Part shown: piece by piece, positions 35,301 through 43,844 of the stretch | Position numbering within the stretch: the stretch's first letter is position 1 | Layout: each line of letters starts with the position of its first letter | Assembly (NCBI RefSeq): GCF_016401385.1 | Contig: NZ_JAEACF010000003.1 | Location: 1 to 64,000, forward strand | Reading direction: 5' to 3' | Length of the DNA stretch: 64,000 nt | Source: Fictibacillus halophilus | GTDB taxonomy: Bacteria > Bacillota > Bacilli > Bacillales > Fictibacillaceae | Position numbers and translations under genes: made by a program | Notes under the pieces: model-generated | Seen by the model: the letters and a program-made list of their open reading frames with translations, nothing else | What the model was told of the DNA's origin: nothing | Databases searched by the model: none

Positions 35301-36044
35301 TTAACTATGAAAAGCTTTCATCAGAAATGGACCATCGGGAACTTCAAGATCTCTGTATGTCTTAAACAAGTTTGTCTGGTCGTACGGTATCGATTTAAAT
35401 TCGATTCTTAGTTCCTGTTCATCTGTAATATAAACAATAGCATATCGTGCTTCGGCAACCTTATTACAGCCTAGTGCACCAGGATTCACGATATGAGTTT
35501 GATCTACTTTGAAATCATGAAGGATATGATGATGACCAAATCCTATAAAATCATGCGTAAGTGAATGTTTAAAAAGCTCTTTCATCACTAAAGAATCAGG
35601 TTCACTTATAATCGGCATAAAGGGATCTTCAGATATTGAGGATTCCTTTTTGCCTTCCTTGTAAGGGTAGTGTGTGATGAGAAAGCGGAAACCCTCCTCT
35701 TCAAATACAAGCTCTCGGGGAAGTGCGCTCAATGCATGAGCATATGTATCTATTAGCTGATCGGCAATCCATTGATGATGTTGCCTCGCATGACTGTGAC
35801 TCTTAGGGTGAGACAGACCATATTTTAATGCAAGGACAGCTTCATCGTGATTACCAGTAACCATCTTAATAGATGGCAAGTTAAATAAGCGTTGGAGTAC
35901 CTCATTTGTAAAAGGACCAATCCCAATCATGTCACCGCCACTAATAAACCGGGAGATTCCCATACCTGTAGCGTCATCAATAACAGCTTGGAGCGCATCA
36001 ATATTCCCATGAATATCTGTAAAATAAGCAAATAGAGGTTTCAA
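35301..36044 (-). CDS. Calcineurin-like metallophosphoesterase (YfcE/MJ0936-type)
   Basis: A 247-residue phosphodiesterase-fold protein. The five metal-binding motifs are visible in order: DIHGN, GGDMIG, TGNHD, THYP and FGHHH. Substrates of this branch are varied. It is monocistronic on the minus strand with AAAGGTGG in front. Confidence 0.9.
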   Translation of the reverse strand: MKPLFAYFTDIHGNIDALQAVIDDATGMGISRFISGGDMIGIGPFTNEVLQRLFNLPSIKMVTGNHDEAVLALKYGLSHPKSHSHARQHHQWIADQLIDTYAHALSALPRELVFEEEGFRFLITHYPYKEGKKESSISEDPFMPIISEPDSLVMKELFKHSLTHDFIGFGHHHILHDFKVDQTHIVNPGALGCNKVAEARYAIVYITDEQELRIEFKSIPYDQTNLFKTYRDLEVPDGPFLMKAFHS

Positions 36045-36082
36045 ATTATCGCCACCTTTAACTAGTCATCTTTTATAATAAA

Positions 36083-36384
36083 AGGGTGTTTTCGTAAGCT
36101 TTGTTGCTTTTGGAAGTGTTGATTTCCGTTCCAGACTGCTCACTTTCCACGGGACAGGCGGTGAGCCACATTCGTACGTTTCACTCTTAAGTGTCTCACC
36201 TGACCCGTTTCATAGAAGTATTCTTGCTCCTGCGTCTACAAGTTAATGCTATCGCAGTTAGCTTCCTCGTCGCATGTTCTTGCGAGAAGCATCTCATGTA
36301 GTTGGCACGCACCTTCCACTCCAATCAACAGTCAAAGAGGTAATTACAAAGATATAAAAGCAACAATCTTTTAGAAAATAGCCT
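36083..36384 (-). repeat. Dispersed intergenic repeat, family A copy 2, with inverted ends
   Basis: About 302 bp that fill the gap between two genes. The ends are imperfect inverted repeats: AGGGTGTTTTCGTAAGCTTT and GTTGCTTTT on the left, AAAAGCAAC and AGAAAATAGCCT on the right. The inside contains the complement of the GGAAAGCGAGCA-type block (GCTCACTTTCCACGGGACAG). Non-coding and MITE-like. It is the most complete copy in the window. Confidence 0.7.
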
Positions 36385-36432
36385 ATAAAATAAAGCTAAC
36401 TCCTTAACTACCAATTTTAGGAGGAGTAGATA

Positions 36433-36609
36433 ATGAAAGTAAAGTTAGGTTTTATTCTGGATATATGCGTTTCTTTAGCTGCATTTTTAAGCATTTTGTA
36501 CTTAATCTTCATAGGCGAATGGAACAGCATTTATCTTATTTCGTCCTTAATTATAGGGCTTAGCTCGATAATTAGAATATCAAAAGAAGTAAAAGACGGG
36601 TTTAAATAA
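36433..36609 (+). CDS. Small membrane protein of unknown function
   Basis: A 58-residue protein with two predicted membrane helices (LDICVSLAAFLSILYLIFIG and WNSIYLISSLIIGLSSII) and a charged tail ending KEVKDGFK. AGGAGGAG lies 7 nt before the ATG, which supports a real gene. It is not recognised further. Confidence 0.65.
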   Translation: MKVKLGFILDICVSLAAFLSILYLIFIGEWNSIYLISSLIIGLSSIIRISKEVKDGFK

Positions 36610-36610
36610 A

Positions 36611-36634
36611 AAAGCCCTCATAAGGGGCTAAGTT
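36611..36634. terminator. Bidirectional terminator small membrane protein / LTA synthase-like gene
   Basis: AGCCCTCATAAGGGGCT forms a stem with A/T runs on both sides. It serves the two convergent genes. Confidence 0.75.
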
Positions 36635-38469
36635 TATTTTAAAAATCGTAGCAGATCACCATAAATGATTTGATCTGACTGATCGAGTTCCTCTTTTGCC
36701 TGTTCGATGTATGGCTTACACTTTTCTTCTTCAACAGGTGCTCCAAATGGTTTTACATAACACGTCTCATTTGTATAAATATAGTCGTCTGTAACGAAAG
36801 AGCCGTTACGGAGCACCGTTAATTCATGATGTTCTTTTGAAAAAAGATCCGTCCCAAAATGAACGTCATCACTCGATCCAATTCCAAGCAAGTGTAACAG
36901 AGTAGGTTTGAGATCGATCTGTCCACCAACCGTATCAAGCTGCTTGCCTTTTTTCCCTGGAACGTGAATGAATAAAGGTACTTGCTGCAGTTCCACTTGA
37001 TTGTAAGCAGTAAGCGTTGCTTTGCTTAACACATCGGCCATCGCTTCTTGATGCCGTTCTGATATGCCGTAATGGTCCCCATAAACGACTACGACTGAGT
37101 TCTCATATAATCCTGAGCTCTTCAGGTCTTCAAAAAACTGGCGCAATGCTTCGTCCGCGTAGCGAACGGTTGTAAAATAGCGACTAACTGTTCCATCATC
37201 TACAGGATAAGGCTCAATCCACTGTTCTTTTTCATTGATCAAATAAGGATGATGGTTAGTAAGCGTAATAAAACGAGCATAAAAAGGCTGCGGCAGCTTC
37301 GTTAAATACGGCATGGACTGCTTAAAGAAAGGTATATCTTTAAGTCCATAGTTAATTGAATTTTCTTCTGTAACGTTATAATATTCTTCACTATAAAACT
37401 TGTCATACCCCATCGTCTTATAGATGACGTCGCGGTTCCAGAAGCTTTTATTATTACCGTGAAAAACAGCAGAATAATAGCCGTTTGATTTTAAAATTTC
37501 AGGCATAGCGTTGTATTCGTTCAACGGATGTGTTTGAAAAACAGCACCCCTTGGCAATGGATATAGGGAATTATCGATCAAAAACTCAGAATCGGATGTC
37601 TTTCCTTGTCCGGTTTGATGATAAAAGTTATTAAAATAATAGCTAGATTCAGCAAGTTCGTTTAAGAAAGGTGTAACTTCTTCTCCGTTGATTTTGTAAT
37701 TCAGTACAAAATTTTGGGTAGATTCTAGAGATACCATGATTAAGTTTTTTCCTTTTGCAATTCCATAGAGCTCAGGGTTGTTAACCGTTTCTTTTTTTAT
37801 ATCCTTTAAAATTTCCTCTGCATCCATATTGCTTGCTAGTGCTTTTTGCATAGAAGACTTGGATTGAAGCATGATATCGTACAGATGATAATTGAACGTT
37901 CCTAAGCTTTTCACAAGAATTTCCCTGTCAAATGTACGGGTCAAAAGCTGCGGCCGGTTTATTTCTGCAAGAATTAAATGAACAGACAATATGGCAACAC
38001 CGCATAAAAATAATTTTCTTCGGTCTACCGGCTTTAATAGATGATTAGACTTCCATCTCGTCTGCTTTAATAGATAAGCTAATAGAAGCAGATCAACAAA
38101 AAAGAAAATGTCAGTGATATAGATCAGTTCATAAACACTGTTTCCAATATCTCCAACATTCTTCGTTTGAAACAATACCGGAATCGTAAGGAAGTCGGTA
38201 AAGAATCGATAATAGACGACGTTCGCATACAATATAAAGCTATAAATGAAGGAAAGCCATAGGATGACTCGTCTTCTTTTAGCAGGTGGAGCAAGGTTTG
38301 CTAAACAAAAATAGAGTACGAGAAAACTTAACGGATTTAAAAATAATAAAATTTCTTGCAGGAAATGATCGATAGGCAGCGTAAATGAAACTTTATAAAC
38401 AATATAGGTTTTCAACCAAAGCAAAGAAATAGCCAGGAAGATTGCTGCGTGTTTTGTTTTAGCATTCAT
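36634..38469 (-). CDS. LTA synthase-family phosphoglycerol transferase (sulfatase fold)
   Basis: A 611-residue enzyme of the LtaS family, which polymerises glycerol phosphate from phosphatidylglycerol on the outer membrane face. Five N-terminal membrane helices (to about residue 170) precede the extracellular sulfatase domain. The metal Glu in SLES and the catalytic Thr291 in GQGKTSDSEF are present, with VVVYGDHYG and a central His-rich NHHPY motif. TGGAGGGTT precedes the start. It may be the main LtaS or a paralogue such as YfnI or YqgS. Confidence 0.9.
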   Translation of the reverse strand: MNAKTKHAAIFLAISLLWLKTYIVYKVSFTLPIDHFLQEILLFLNPLSFLVLYFCLANLAPPAKRRRVILWLSFIYSFILYANVVYYRFFTDFLTIPVLFQTKNVGDIGNSVYELIYITDIFFFVDLLLLAYLLKQTRWKSNHLLKPVDRRKLFLCGVAILSVHLILAEINRPQLLTRTFDREILVKSLGTFNYHLYDIMLQSKSSMQKALASNMDAEEILKDIKKETVNNPELYGIAKGKNLIMVSLESTQNFVLNYKINGEEVTPFLNELAESSYYFNNFYHQTGQGKTSDSEFLIDNSLYPLPRGAVFQTHPLNEYNAMPEILKSNGYYSAVFHGNNKSFWNRDVIYKTMGYDKFYSEEYYNVTEENSINYGLKDIPFFKQSMPYLTKLPQPFYARFITLTNHHPYLINEKEQWIEPYPVDDGTVSRYFTTVRYADEALRQFFEDLKSSGLYENSVVVVYGDHYGISERHQEAMADVLSKATLTAYNQVELQQVPLFIHVPGKKGKQLDTVGGQIDLKPTLLHLLGIGSSDDVHFGTDLFSKEHHELTVLRNGSFVTDDYIYTNETCYVKPFGAPVEEEKCKPYIEQAKEELDQSDQIIYGDLLRFLK

Positions 38470-38581
38470 AGGTATAACCCTCCTGTAATGAAACGGAAAT
38501 CTTTACCATTGTAGGCTATTTCTCGAAAGATTAAAAGTGATAGAGGACCTTTTTTTAAGTAGAGGGAGAAATAGAGAAACC

Positions 38582-38983
38582 ATGACATTACCACAAGGCT
38601 TGCATCATATAGAAATAAACGTGCAGAATCTAGACAAAACGAAAGCTTTTTATGAATGGCTACTGCCAGAGTTAGGTTTTTCTCTTTTTCAGGAATGGGA
38701 AAAAGGTTTTAGCTACAAAATGGAATCACTATATCTTGTTTTTGTACAAACGGAGAATTCTTACAATGACATACCTTTTCACAGAAAGCGACCAGGACTT
38801 AATCACCTGGCCTTTTGGGCTAAATCACGTGCGCAAATAGAGCACCTTCGTGTACAATTAAAGAAGAAAAATATTTCCTTTTTGTACGAGGACAAGTTTC
38901 CTTTTGCAGGAGGAGAAAATCATTATGCTTTATTCTTTGAAGATCCAGATCGATTAAAAATTGAAATCGTTGCGCCGAGGTGA
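38582..38983 (+). CDS. VOC superfamily protein (glyoxalase-like)
   Basis: A 133-residue protein starting MTLPQGLHHIEINVQNLDKTKAFY and ending with FFEDPDRLKIEIVAPR. GLNHLAF gives the second His. The start at 38582 fits family N-termini; a GTG at 38537 would add 15 unrelated residues. It overlaps the ribosome binding site of the signal peptidase gene, so the two are co-transcribed. Confidence 0.85.
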   Translation: MTLPQGLHHIEINVQNLDKTKAFYEWLLPELGFSLFQEWEKGFSYKMESLYLVFVQTENSYNDIPFHRKRPGLNHLAFWAKSRAQIEHLRVQLKKKNISFLYEDKFPFAGGENHYALFFEDPDRLKIEIVAPR

Positions 38984-38991
38984 ATGAAGAT

Positions 38992-39549
38992 ATGATAGAA
39001 CAAGAAAAAGAAACAAAGCAAAAAAGTGAATGGGTTAGCTGGTTAAAGGCGATTGGCTTTGCTTTAGTCTTTGTATTTATCACAAAAGCCTATTTCTTTG
39101 CTCCATATATGGTTGAAGGTGCATCTATGTCACCAACTCTTCACGATCAAGAAAAGCTTTATGTTAATAAAATTGTTTACGCGTTTTCTGAGCCACAAAA
39201 AGGGGATATCGTAATCATTAAAGGTGACGATAAGCGGTATGTAAAACGAGTGATAGGATTAGAAGGTGACGTTATTCAAATGAAGAGTGACGACCTATAT
39301 GTAAATAATAAAAAAGTGAAGGAATCTTATCTTCAAGAAAATAAATCTGAAGCGAAAAATTTAGGTGTGTACTTAACAGAAGACTTCGGACCACTTAAAG
39401 TTCCAAAAGGGAAAGTTTTCGTAATGGGCGACAACCGTCTAAATAGCATGGATTCACGAAACGGACTAGGTTTGATCGAAACAAAAGCAATTGAAGGTCG
39501 TTCAGAAGTCGTAATCTATCCATTTTCTGAAATGCGTGCAACCCAATAA
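38992..39549 (+). CDS. Type I signal peptidase
   Basis: A 185-residue Sip-type enzyme that removes signal peptides from exported proteins. A cytoplasmic N-terminus and one membrane helix (AIGFALVFVFITKAYFFA) precede the catalytic Ser45 in GASMSPTL and Lys85 in RYVKRVIG. The VMGDNRLNSMDSR box is standard. GAGGTGA lies 8 nt before ATG 38992. Bacilli carry several sip genes; which paralogue this is cannot be told. Confidence 0.92.
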   Translation: MIEQEKETKQKSEWVSWLKAIGFALVFVFITKAYFFAPYMVEGASMSPTLHDQEKLYVNKIVYAFSEPQKGDIVIIKGDDKRYVKRVIGLEGDVIQMKSDDLYVNNKKVKESYLQENKSEAKNLGVYLTEDFGPLKVPKGKVFVMGDNRLNSMDSRNGLGLIETKAIEGRSEVVIYPFSEMRATQ

Positions 39550-39551
39550 CA

Positions 39552-39582
39552 AAAGTGCAGCCTGGCTGCGCTTTTATTTTTT
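39552..39582 (+). terminator. Terminator after the signal peptidase gene
   Basis: AAAAGTGCAGCC pairs with GGCTGCGCTTTT (wobble allowed) and is followed by a T run. Confidence 0.8.
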
Positions 39583-39600
39583 TAAAAAGGAGTATGTGAG

Positions 39601-40098
39601 ATGAACCGATGCAAGTGGAGTGAAGAGAGTGAGATGCTGCAGCAGTATCATGATAATGAATGGGGTCAGTATGTGGTGGGAGACAATAGGTTATTCGAGT
39701 GCTTAACACTGGAGCTGTTTCAATCGGGTTTAAGCTGGAAGACCATTCTTCACAAAAGAGAAAACTTCAGAAATGCGTTTGCACAGTTTGAGTATGAAAA
39801 GGTCATGCAGTTTGGCGAAAAAGAGATTGAAGCTTTACTAGCTGATGCTGGGATCGTCAGACATAGAAAAAAGATTGAAGCGACGATTGAAAACGCAAAG
39901 AGAGTCCACGATCTTGTAAAAGAGTTTGGCAGCTTCGAAGAGTTTTTAAAGCAACTACCACATGAAACAGCGGAAAAGCAAAAAATGTTGAAAAAGACAT
40001 TTAAGCACGTTGGTTTAACAACGGCAGAGAGCTTTTTAGAAGCTACGGGTCGCATACAAGCGTCACACAGTGAACAGTGCTTCATGGTATCCAAGTAG
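39601..40098 (+). CDS. tag: DNA-3-methyladenine glycosylase I (Tag)
   Basis: A 165-residue base-excision repair enzyme that removes 3-methyladenine. Zinc-snap residues Cys4 and His17 (CKWSEES... YHDNEWG) and the C-terminal HSEQC pair are present, and LFQSGLSWKTIL is the conserved substrate-pocket segment. It is slightly shorter than E. coli Tag but complete. AAAGGAG precedes the ATG. Confidence 0.92.
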   Translation: MNRCKWSEESEMLQQYHDNEWGQYVVGDNRLFECLTLELFQSGLSWKTILHKRENFRNAFAQFEYEKVMQFGEKEIEALLADAGIVRHRKKIEATIENAKRVHDLVKEFGSFEEFLKQLPHETAEKQKMLKKTFKHVGLTTAESFLEATGRIQASHSEQCFMVSK

Positions 40099-40145
40099 AG
40101 TCATTTCATAGTTGTCCTGCATAAGCTAAAGCGGGAGGTATGATA

Positions 40146-40481
40146 ATGCCTTATGAGATCTATATTTCAACAACAAGAAAAAGACTAGCCCTCGTAAAAG
40201 ATGGGAAAGTAATCAAACGCTATCCGATAGGCGTTGGAAAAATGCTAACACCTACTCCAACCGGAACCTATACCATAATTAATAAAGCACCAAATCCAGG
40301 TGGACCGTTCGGAGTCATGTGGATGGGACTCTCACGTCCTCATTACGGCATACATGGCACAGATACACCATCATCCATCGGCAAGAACGTATCCAAAGGC
40401 TGTGTACGGATGCATAATAATCATGTTTTAGAATTATCTAAGATTGTACCGATTGGGACGAAGGTGGTTATTAGGGCATGA
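40146..40481 (+). CDS. L,D-transpeptidase (YkuD domain), no signal peptide
   Basis: A 111-residue protein that is almost only a YkuD domain. YGIHGTD and SKGCVRM carry the catalytic His and Cys. Such enzymes make 3-3 cross-links in peptidoglycan, notably in spores. There is no signal peptide, membrane helix or LysM domain. The start at 40146 follows GGGAGGT at better spacing than ATG 40140. Confidence 0.88.
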   Translation: MPYEIYISTTRKRLALVKDGKVIKRYPIGVGKMLTPTPTGTYTIINKAPNPGGPFGVMWMGLSRPHYGIHGTDTPSSIGKNVSKGCVRMHNNHVLELSKIVPIGTKVVIRA

Positions 40482-40511
40482 AAAAAAGCTCTCAGGTTGA
40501 GAGCTTTTTAC
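40482..40511. terminator. Bidirectional terminator L,D-transpeptidase / peptide precursor
   Basis: AAAAAGCTCTCA pairs with TGAGAGCTTTTT around GGT. T runs on both strands fit the two convergent genes. Confidence 0.85.
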
Positions 40512-40517
40512 GTTCTG

Positions 40518-40889
40518 CTATGCACTTTTAATACTGGCGTTATTATCAGCTGCAATTTTTAAATTTTTTATACTTGGATTATTATCAGATGCTATAAATA
40601 CTCTTTTTATACTAGGGTTATTATCAGCTGCAAGTATAAAACTTTTAATACCTGGATTGTTATCAGAAGCTAAGAAGTTTTTACTAATGCTATCAGCTGT
40701 AAGTATAAAATTTTTAATACTAGGGTTGTTATCAGAAGCAAAATATCCTTTTTTAATGCTGGGGTTATTATCACTCGCAATTTTTAAACTTTTAATACTA
40801 GGGTTGTTATCTGAAGTTTGAAGGTTATAAAAATGTAAAGAAGAGATTGTAAAGAGTCCTATGATTACTAAAATCATTAGTTTTTTCAT
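40518..40889 (-). CDS. Secreted multi-copy signalling-peptide precursor (candidate)
   Basis: A 123-residue protein with an N-terminal signal peptide (MKKLMILVIIGLFTISSL). The rest is a tandem array of 12-13 residue units with the core (S/A)DNNPSIK. Seven good copies start near residues 26, 39, 52, 75, 88, 101 and 114; one, at about 65-74, is degenerate. The gene follows an NprR-like receptor gene by 17 nt on the same strand, the layout of receptor/Phr or NprX pairs. I infer that DNNPSIK-like peptides are released outside and re-imported. Linkers between cores vary (SLKIA, KGYFA, RVFIA), which fits cleavage and discard. Confidence 0.75.
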   Translation of the reverse strand: MKKLMILVIIGLFTISSLHFYNLQTSDNNPSIKSLKIASDNNPSIKKGYFASDNNPSIKNFILTADSISKNFLASDNNPGIKSFILAADNNPSIKRVFIASDNNPSIKNLKIAADNNASIKSA

Positions 40890-40906
40890 GAATCTATCCT
40901 CCTAAA

Positions 40907-42160
40907 TTAAAAGATGTTTTTTCTTGCATTATTTGCAACTCTGTAATATTCACTTGCTTTTTTGTAATGCCCCTGATTAAAGAACATATCTGCTAATAAT
41001 TCGGCATAGTTAGAAACATATTCCCATATTCCTTTTTGTTCGAAAAAAGGTATAGCTTTTTTTCTAAGGTATTGAATATATTCTTCAGACTCAATTCCAT
41101 CCATCTTATATTGAAGAAGTATTAAATTATAGTAAGATTCCTGTTCCTCATCTACAAGGTCTAAACCGGATTTAATCAATGCTTTTACTTTTTCAAAGTT
41201 TCCTAATTCATAATGTTCTGATGCTAATAGATAAATGGTATTAGCCATATTTTGAGGGGATTGACTTTGTTTAAAACCTAGGCTTTTCTCATAGCGGTCT
41301 ATTGCTTTTAAATGCTCTTTTTTACACGAAGAAATGTATCCTAAATTGTGGTATATAATCCCGTTAAGTGTTTCATCTTTGAACATTGTGGAATACTTTA
41401 AAGCGTTTTTTAGATGTGTTTCAGCTAAGTCATATTGCTTTGCTCGTCTATAACTTATTCCTAATAAGATTTGGCAATCTGCACTTCTGCTATAATTATA
41501 ATCTCTATCAAATATATATATAGCTTTAAACGTGTAAGTAGTAATAGAAGTTACACGCATTAAAAAACTATAGGTCAACGCTAAAAGGTAATAGTTAACA
41601 GCGGCTTCTGAATCTTGAATATTTGAAGTTTGATTAAATTGCTTCTCTGCTTTATGAAGATAGTTTAGTGCTTCGTTATATTTCTTATTAAAGTTGTAGT
41701 ACATACCCCAAAACATATAGTAATAGAACTTTAAATCGTTAGAGAGATGGTCTAATAGTTTCTCAATACCCTCTAATTTTTCCTTCGTTTCATCTAACAA
41801 AGGTGGTTCAATAACCATTAGATATCTTGAATAGAATAGTTCATATCTTAATCGTAAACTTGGATCAGTAATACCTTCCATTTTCTCCTTTATCTCAATG
41901 AAAGTATTTCCCGCTTCCTCAAACTGACGATCAACCATCATCAAATTCCACTCATTCAACATCTCAAGGATCTTACTTTCGTCCACTTCCTCCGGCGAAA
42001 TACCTAGACGATCGCAAAGCAGATTAATGACTTCTTCGCTTGATTTGGCGTCCCCTTTCTCAATCTTACTCAAGTATGAGACAGAACAAATTCCCTGTGC
42101 CAGCTCTTCCTGGGTTAGGCCTTTGGTTTTTCTATAATATCTTATTCGTTGACCGACCAT
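40907..42160 (-). CDS. NprR-like quorum-sensing regulator (HTH + TPR, RRNPP family)
   Basis: A 417-residue protein. Residues 1-60 are an XRE-type helix-turn-helix (RIRYYRKTKGLTQEELAQGI, VSYLSKIEKG). The rest is a chain of tetratricopeptide repeats (for example ALNYLHKAEKQFNQT, AETHLKNALKYSTMF, AIDRYEKSLGFK). Length and layout match NprR of the B. cereus group (423 residues) better than PlcR (285). Such receptors bind re-imported peptides and switch DNA binding. The gene directly downstream encodes the putative peptide precursor. AAAGGGGG precedes the start. Confidence 0.85.
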   Translation of the reverse strand: MVGQRIRYYRKTKGLTQEELAQGICSVSYLSKIEKGDAKSSEEVINLLCDRLGISPEEVDESKILEMLNEWNLMMVDRQFEEAGNTFIEIKEKMEGITDPSLRLRYELFYSRYLMVIEPPLLDETKEKLEGIEKLLDHLSNDLKFYYYMFWGMYYNFNKKYNEALNYLHKAEKQFNQTSNIQDSEAAVNYYLLALTYSFLMRVTSITTYTFKAIYIFDRDYNYSRSADCQILLGISYRRAKQYDLAETHLKNALKYSTMFKDETLNGIIYHNLGYISSCKKEHLKAIDRYEKSLGFKQSQSPQNMANTIYLLASEHYELGNFEKVKALIKSGLDLVDEEQESYYNLILLQYKMDGIESEEYIQYLRKKAIPFFEQKGIWEYVSNYAELLADMFFNQGHYKKASEYYRVANNARKNIF

Positions 42161-42384
42161 AAAATCCCCCTTTCAGAACTTGGGAAAATTGTCATGCAGA
42201 ACCCCCACTAAACAAGTATCTATCCTACTATTTTTCCCAATACAGAATAAATGGATTGTTTGATAAGATAAATATAACAGAAAATACAAAGTTTTTGCTA
42301 GAAATTGATAATTTTGAAAAGAACGTTTTACATAAATCCTATGTCAGCACCGAGCCGGCGTCAAATTTGAAGGGAGAGAGTACT

Positions 42385-43287
42385 ATGGCTAAAATGTACC
42401 AATTATCATCACGAACTGCAGAGAAGAATCAATCGCTGTATGTCTCACGTGATCCTGAAGTGGCCGGAAGTATAGTAAGAAATGAGGAAGGCGCTTTTGC
42501 CTACTCCGAAGTATTCATGGACAAACAGAAGAATTACTGGTTTTCCAAGAAGGTAGATGATCAGTCTAGAGACCACAAGCTCTTCATCTTTGACCATAAA
42601 AACGGCTGCTTAAAATCTCAAATTATTAAAGGACAACCAAACTTTTATGAATTTGAATCGAGTGTTGTAGTTGCTTGTGAGGGTGATGGTTCAAAAGGCT
42701 CAGTCTTAATCTTTTCAAAAGATGGCCCAGAACTCGTAAAAGAGTGGAAAGTGAATGGGTTCCTTTGGGAAGTAGAGATGAACCAAGATGTTCTCTACAT
42801 TTCTTCTTATATCGTTGAAGAAGATCAAGCGGTTCTCTACATTATCCGTAACGGTAAGAAAAAACGGGTAAACCTAGGAAGCAACATGGCACCTACTGAT
42901 ATTTTATGTCATGAAGATCTTGTATACGTGTCAGGTGCGCCAGTTCTTAACGGTGATCCAAAGAAAATCATGGTGTTGAATGATAAAGACAAAGTGGTTA
43001 CAGAATATAAGCTATCCATTTCTCCCCGTGCTCTCTATCAAGTAGACGATCAACTGCTCGTCTATGAGCTAGATCTTGCAACGGGTAAGAGCGAACGAAT
43101 CGTATACATTGATATGAAGACTGGCGAACAAAAGGAACATGATATTCCTCATTCAAAGATCGTAGAATGTACAGATGACTCGCTGTCCTTATTAGAACAA
43201 AACAGCAAGACGCTCTACACGTGGGATCATTGCAAATGCAGAATCGTGAATACTCAAAAAGTTGCCGATCAAACACAAGTCATCTAG
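42385..43287 (+). CDS. Hypothetical protein, beta-rich
   Basis: A 300-residue protein without signal peptide. Repeating strand-turn units (KLFIFDHKNG, VLIFSKDG, VLYISSYIVEEDQAVLYIIRNG, KIMVLNDKDKV) suggest a beta-propeller-like fold. No catalytic motif is recognised. The ATG at 42385 follows GGGAGAGAG; the frame is open from 42256 but lacks a ribosome binding site there. It is divergent from the NprR-like gene with about 220 nt between. Confidence 0.7.
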   Translation: MAKMYQLSSRTAEKNQSLYVSRDPEVAGSIVRNEEGAFAYSEVFMDKQKNYWFSKKVDDQSRDHKLFIFDHKNGCLKSQIIKGQPNFYEFESSVVVACEGDGSKGSVLIFSKDGPELVKEWKVNGFLWEVEMNQDVLYISSYIVEEDQAVLYIIRNGKKKRVNLGSNMAPTDILCHEDLVYVSGAPVLNGDPKKIMVLNDKDKVVTEYKLSISPRALYQVDDQLLVYELDLATGKSERIVYIDMKTGEQKEHDIPHSKIVECTDDSLSLLEQNSKTLYTWDHCKCRIVNTQKVADQTQVI

Positions 43288-43315
43288 CTTTAAAAATTCA
43301 TAGTCATATAATTGT

Positions 43316-43351
43316 AAAAAGTCCTGTGCCTTAAGTGCAGGACTTTTTTTT
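43316..43351. terminator. Terminator after the beta-rich protein gene
   Basis: AAAAAGTCCTGTGC pairs with GCAGGACTTTTTT (loop CTTAAGT), a strong hairpin with T8. Confidence 0.88.
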
Positions 43352-43386
43352 CATGTCCAGAAAGTAGCTGTAAAGGGGGAATGGCT

Positions 43387-43797
43387 ATGAAGTGGGAAGG
43401 TGCCAGCTGTATTTGTGTGAACGAGGGGAAGTTATTAATGGTTTTACAAGGAACTGCTAATGAGGAGAAGAAGTGGAGTATTCCTTCTGGAGGCAGAGAG
43501 GGCAACGAGAGTCTTGAGGAATGCGGTATGCGTGAAGTGTGGGAAGAAACGGGTTATGTCGTAAAGGTAAATGAAAAACTACATATTAAAGAAGGAATCT
43601 CACAGAACATTCATTTTAAAGTCCACTATTTTTTAACAGAGTTGGTGAGCGGTTCTTCTGTCATCCAAGATCCGGATGGTTTAATTCACGATATAAGGTG
43701 GGTATCCTTGAAAGAGTTAGAGACGCTAACCTTATCCTTTCCAGAAGACCGAGAGCTTTTACAAAGCTATTTATCACCATCAGAAAAAATAATCTAG
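43387..43797 (+). CDS. NUDIX hydrolase
   Basis: A 136-residue NUDIX protein; the box reads GGREGNESLEECGMREVWEETGY split as G-x5-E-x7-REVWEETG. It would hydrolyse a nucleoside diphosphate linked to another group; the substrate is unknown. ATG 43387 is 7 nt after AAGGGGG; ATG 43381 is too close. Confidence 0.9.
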   Translation: MKWEGASCICVNEGKLLMVLQGTANEEKKWSIPSGGREGNESLEECGMREVWEETGYVVKVNEKLHIKEGISQNIHFKVHYFLTELVSGSSVIQDPDGLIHDIRWVSLKELETLTLSFPEDRELLQSYLSPSEKII

Positions 43798-43844
43798 GGT
43801 TTGTTCCTATTTTTATAAGGGAACTCTAATTGAGGAGGATGGCA

